Positions 63,703 through 64,000 of a DNA stretch of 64,000 bases are shown here, one piece after another. Each line of letters starts with the position of its first letter. Within the stretch, counting starts at the first letter, position 1. The DNA is from JAPSGB01 sp963775185 (GTDB taxonomy: Bacteria; Myxococcota_A; Polyangia; Polyangiales; Polyangiaceae). Both the position numbers and the translations under genes were made by a program. The stretch lies in assembly GCA_963775185.1 (NCBI GenBank), contig CAVZIE010000015.1:186001-250000 (forward strand), given 5' to 3'. The notes under the pieces are model-generated. The model did no database searches, had not been told where the DNA came from, and saw nothing but the letters and a program-made list of their open reading frames with translations.

Positions 63703-64000
63703 TCACGGCTTGACGAAGCGGAGCACGAAGCGATCGCTGGTACCGCGCCGCTCGCCGGCGGCGCCCGGCGAGGCGCTCCAGTCGTGCTTGTCGTCGGCGT
63801 TGCGGAGGAAGTCGCCCTCGGCGTCGAGCTTGAAGCCCGCGCTCTCGATCTCCTGCTTGACCACGCGCTCCTCGATGCGGTGCAGCGTCTTCACGTCGTC
63901 GGTGCCGTGGCCGGCCGCCGCCGCGTGATCGACGATGCCGTACACGCCGCCGGACTTGAGGGCGGCGAACACCGCGCGGTTCATCGCGGCGCGGTCCGTC
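63703..64000 (-). CDS. C-terminal part of a predicted class I methyltransferase (partial)
   Basis: The frame is open from the window edge to TGA at 63705-63703. The visible end (DRAAMNRAVFAALKSGGVYG, VDHAAAAGHGTDDVKTLHRI, VVKQEIESAGFKLDAEGDFL, DRFVLRFVKP) is typical of a family of exported or lipoprotein-type SAM methyltransferases, with LKSGGVYG as the post-motif-III strand. The start lies beyond the window. Its target is unknown. Confidence 0.75.
   Translation of the reverse strand, partial: TDRAAMNRAVFAALKSGGVYGIVDHAAAAGHGTDDVKTLHRIEERVVKQEIESAGFKLDAEGDFLRNADDKHDWSASPGAAGERRGTSDRFVLRFVKP

Overview
The window is high-GC DNA from what looks like a myxobacterium (phylum Myxococcota, probably the Polyangia side; this is inference). 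The evidence is the protein style rather than a database match: exported proteins with Gly/Ser/Ala-rich linkers right after a lipobox, C-terminal sorting tails of the MYXO-CTERM kind (Cys motif, hydrophobic helix, Arg cluster) at 756-3176 and 35396-36610, an IgGFc-binding-type surface protein, many lipoproteins of unknown function and a hybrid histidine kinase. The complete rRNA operon would settle the taxonomy.

Layout. 1-7.4 kb: an operon read leftward encodes a PDZ-thioredoxin lipoprotein, an acyl-CoA carboxyltransferase, a sorted subtilisin-like protease and a membrane protein, followed by a cytochrome P460-like gene and aroE. 7.4-9.1 kb: a broken secreted-protein fragment, a tandem array of a 9-bp palindrome, then tRNA-Arg(ACG) and tadA, the enzyme that edits that tRNA's wobble base. 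9.2-17.1 kb: a GT51 peptidoglycan polymerase and a full rrn operon (16S, tRNA-Ile, tRNA-Ala, 23S, 5S, terminator) read leftward, with visible processing stems. 17.5-18.8 kb: a small cytochrome and a second block of tandem repeats. 18.8-23.6 kb: membrane proteins, a PpiC-type foldase, a roadblock-like protein and leucyl aminopeptidase. 23.7-25.8 kb: divergent fructose-bisphosphate aldolase and fructose-1,6-bisphosphatase. 25.8-37.7 kb: porin-like proteins, an SDR, a ferredoxin-NADP reductase, an SGNH hydrolase, a GntR operon and a three-gene exported-protein operon. 37.8-47.7 kb: citrate synthase, a TerB-like protein, a large lipase-like lipoprotein, a double-hotdog thioesterase and a crotonase. 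47.7-64 kb: a beta-propeller/phosphoesterase, a methyltransferase, lipoproteins, a hybrid kinase, the IgGFc-like protein, a phosphate transporter pair and a partial methyltransferase. No prophage, integrase, transposase, CRISPR array or defence island was seen.

The strongest unexplained signal is a 20-bp dispersed sequence, consensus TGYCGGTCCGGCGCGGAAYC, present at 16 places with 17-20 matches out of 20 (six are exact) in both orientations, plus two more degenerate copies. Most copies lie within about 15 bases of a stop codon. Five lie in frame inside linkers of proteins, and one overlaps a start codon. A second signal is a pair of long perfect palindromes that make up nearly the whole linker of one lipoprotein. 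A third is that about a dozen otherwise good genes each need one or two single-base corrections, mostly removal of an extra base, to be read through. This may be assembly error or something biological.
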